64,000 nucleotides of DNA from Cytobacillus praedii. Lineage in GTDB: Bacteria; Bacillota; Bacilli; Bacillales; Cytobacillaceae. The position numbers and the translations under genes were made by a program. This document shows positions 63,292 through 64,000 of this stretch, one piece after another. The notes beneath the pieces are model-generated. The model saw only the letters and a program-made list of their open reading frames with translations, was not told the origin of the DNA and did no database searches. The stretch lies in the NCBI RefSeq assembly GCF_001439605.1, contig NZ_LMBX01000001.1:1-64000 (forward strand). The letters run 5' to 3'. The number at the start of each line of letters is the position of its first letter. The first letter of the stretch is position 1.

Positions 63292-64000
63292 TTATACCTC
63301 CTTGGTAACGTGAGACATCCGTTCCGTTTTTGGCTGTTTGATTCCTGTTCCGTAACGGAATCGTTTTTCCCACCAATTTGAGAATAAAAGCCAGGCAGCC
63401 AGCATGGCCATTGTTCCAAATAAGGCTCCCATCGGTCCCCATTGTTCAATTAAATTAACTTTCGGCCAATTTTCCACAAGGGCATGGTAGATGCCGAGAT
63501 GATCCCAGCCATAGGCTAGCACTGTTGCTCCAATAATGTTGCCAGCGCCGACTACCCAATATAATAATTGGCCTTCCATTGCCCGATACATCATTCCCGT
63601 TTCACAGCCACCAGCAAGTACAATGCCAAACCCAAAGAGGAGGCCGCCAATCGCCGTGCTTGGCGCTGCTACTTTGATAAGGGCCAGAGAGCCGCTTTGA
63701 ATATAGAAAAATGTAATGACAACACTGATCATCATTCCAACCGCAATTGCTTTTGACATCACGGCACGGCCGCTGATCCATAAATCGCGAAAAGCAGAGG
63801 TGAAACAAATTTGCCCGCGTTCAATGAGTATACCAAACAGGGCTCCTGCGATACAAGCAACCGCAAGAAGGCTTTTGCCTATTGCGAAAAAGTAAAAAAT
63901 GATTGCCAGGTATAGAATGGCAAAAATGAGGCCTACAATTGGCTGGATATTCCTTTTCTTGACATCGGCTGTTCCAGCTGGGCTAATCCGGCCTTTTATC
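63292..64000 (-). CDS. yedE: YedE/YeeE-family membrane protein (partial)
   Basis: The frame is open to the right window edge, so the N-terminus is missing; 235 residues are visible. Several transmembrane helices carry the family signatures ERGQICFTSAFRDLW and LAGGCETGMMYRAMEG, whose cysteines line the substrate path in YeeE-type thiosulfate carriers. YedE has been proposed as a selenium transporter because it co-occurs with selenium-utilisation genes. It ends 3 nt before the start of the TusA-like gene. Confidence 0.88.
   Translation of the reverse strand, partial: IKGRISPAGTADVKKRNIQPIVGLIFAILYLAIIFYFFAIGKSLLAVACIAGALFGILIERGQICFTSAFRDLWISGRAVMSKAIAVGMMISVVITFFYIQSGSLALIKVAAPSTAIGGLLFGFGIVLAGGCETGMMYRAMEGQLLYWVVGAGNIIGATVLAYGWDHLGIYHALVENWPKVNLIEQWGPMGALFGTMAMLAAWLLFSNWWEKRFRYGTGIKQPKTERMSHVTKEV

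Overview
The window is AT-rich chromosomal DNA from a Bacillaceae (Bacillus-like Firmicute), close to the replication origin. The basis is the intact walR-walK-walH-walI-walJ-htrA-yyzF-rlmH order, strong AGGAGG-type ribosome binding sites with many GTG and TTG starts, sigma-A promoters, an L-box lysine riboswitch, two parS-like centromere sites and a cluster of DnaA boxes.

Layout. (1) 1-650: three tRNA genes (Lys, Glu, Phe) with a partly duplicated tRNA-Phe and hairpin terminators. (2) 1007-10502: core cell-wall and origin-proximal block: an M23 endopeptidase, the WalRK two-component operon with its accessory genes, an HtrA-like protease, a CxxH/CxxC protein and rlmH. (3) 10503 to about 45606: an accessory region starting exactly at the 3' end of rlmH. 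The last bases of rlmH recur, all in the same orientation, at about 14097, 15971, 17796, 28731, 30425, 33181 and 45589. They cut the region into cassettes, as att sites do in staphylococcal SCC elements, but no recombinase gene is visible. Cargo includes a VanZ protein with a ParM/ParR partition pair and an iteron-like centromere, a single-gene TerD unit, a single-gene TOPRIM protein unit, a TIR-like protein, a DbpA helicase, redox enzymes with their own regulators, a second two-component system, transporters and a lysine permease under an L-box. (4) 45727-54755: transporters and regulators, CsaA, a secreted phosphodiesterase, a DJ-1/PfpI protein and a large catalase. (5) 55141-62958: a sugar locus in which an ABC importer, a LacI regulator, a ROK kinase, a GH1 enzyme carrying the 6-phosphate-binding triad and a Gfo/Idh oxidoreductase form one likely beta-glycoside pathway, with three LacI-type operators upstream. 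(6) 63043-64000, minus strand: a YedE/YeeE membrane protein, cut by the window edge, followed by a TusA/SirA-like protein whose catalytic CPxP cysteine is encoded by TGA. A plausible bacterial SECIS hairpin lies right after that TGA, so I read it as a candidate selenoprotein.

The two observations most worth following are the TGA-containing TusA-like gene beside YedE and the series of rlmH-end repeats that divides the accessory region into SCC-like cassettes.
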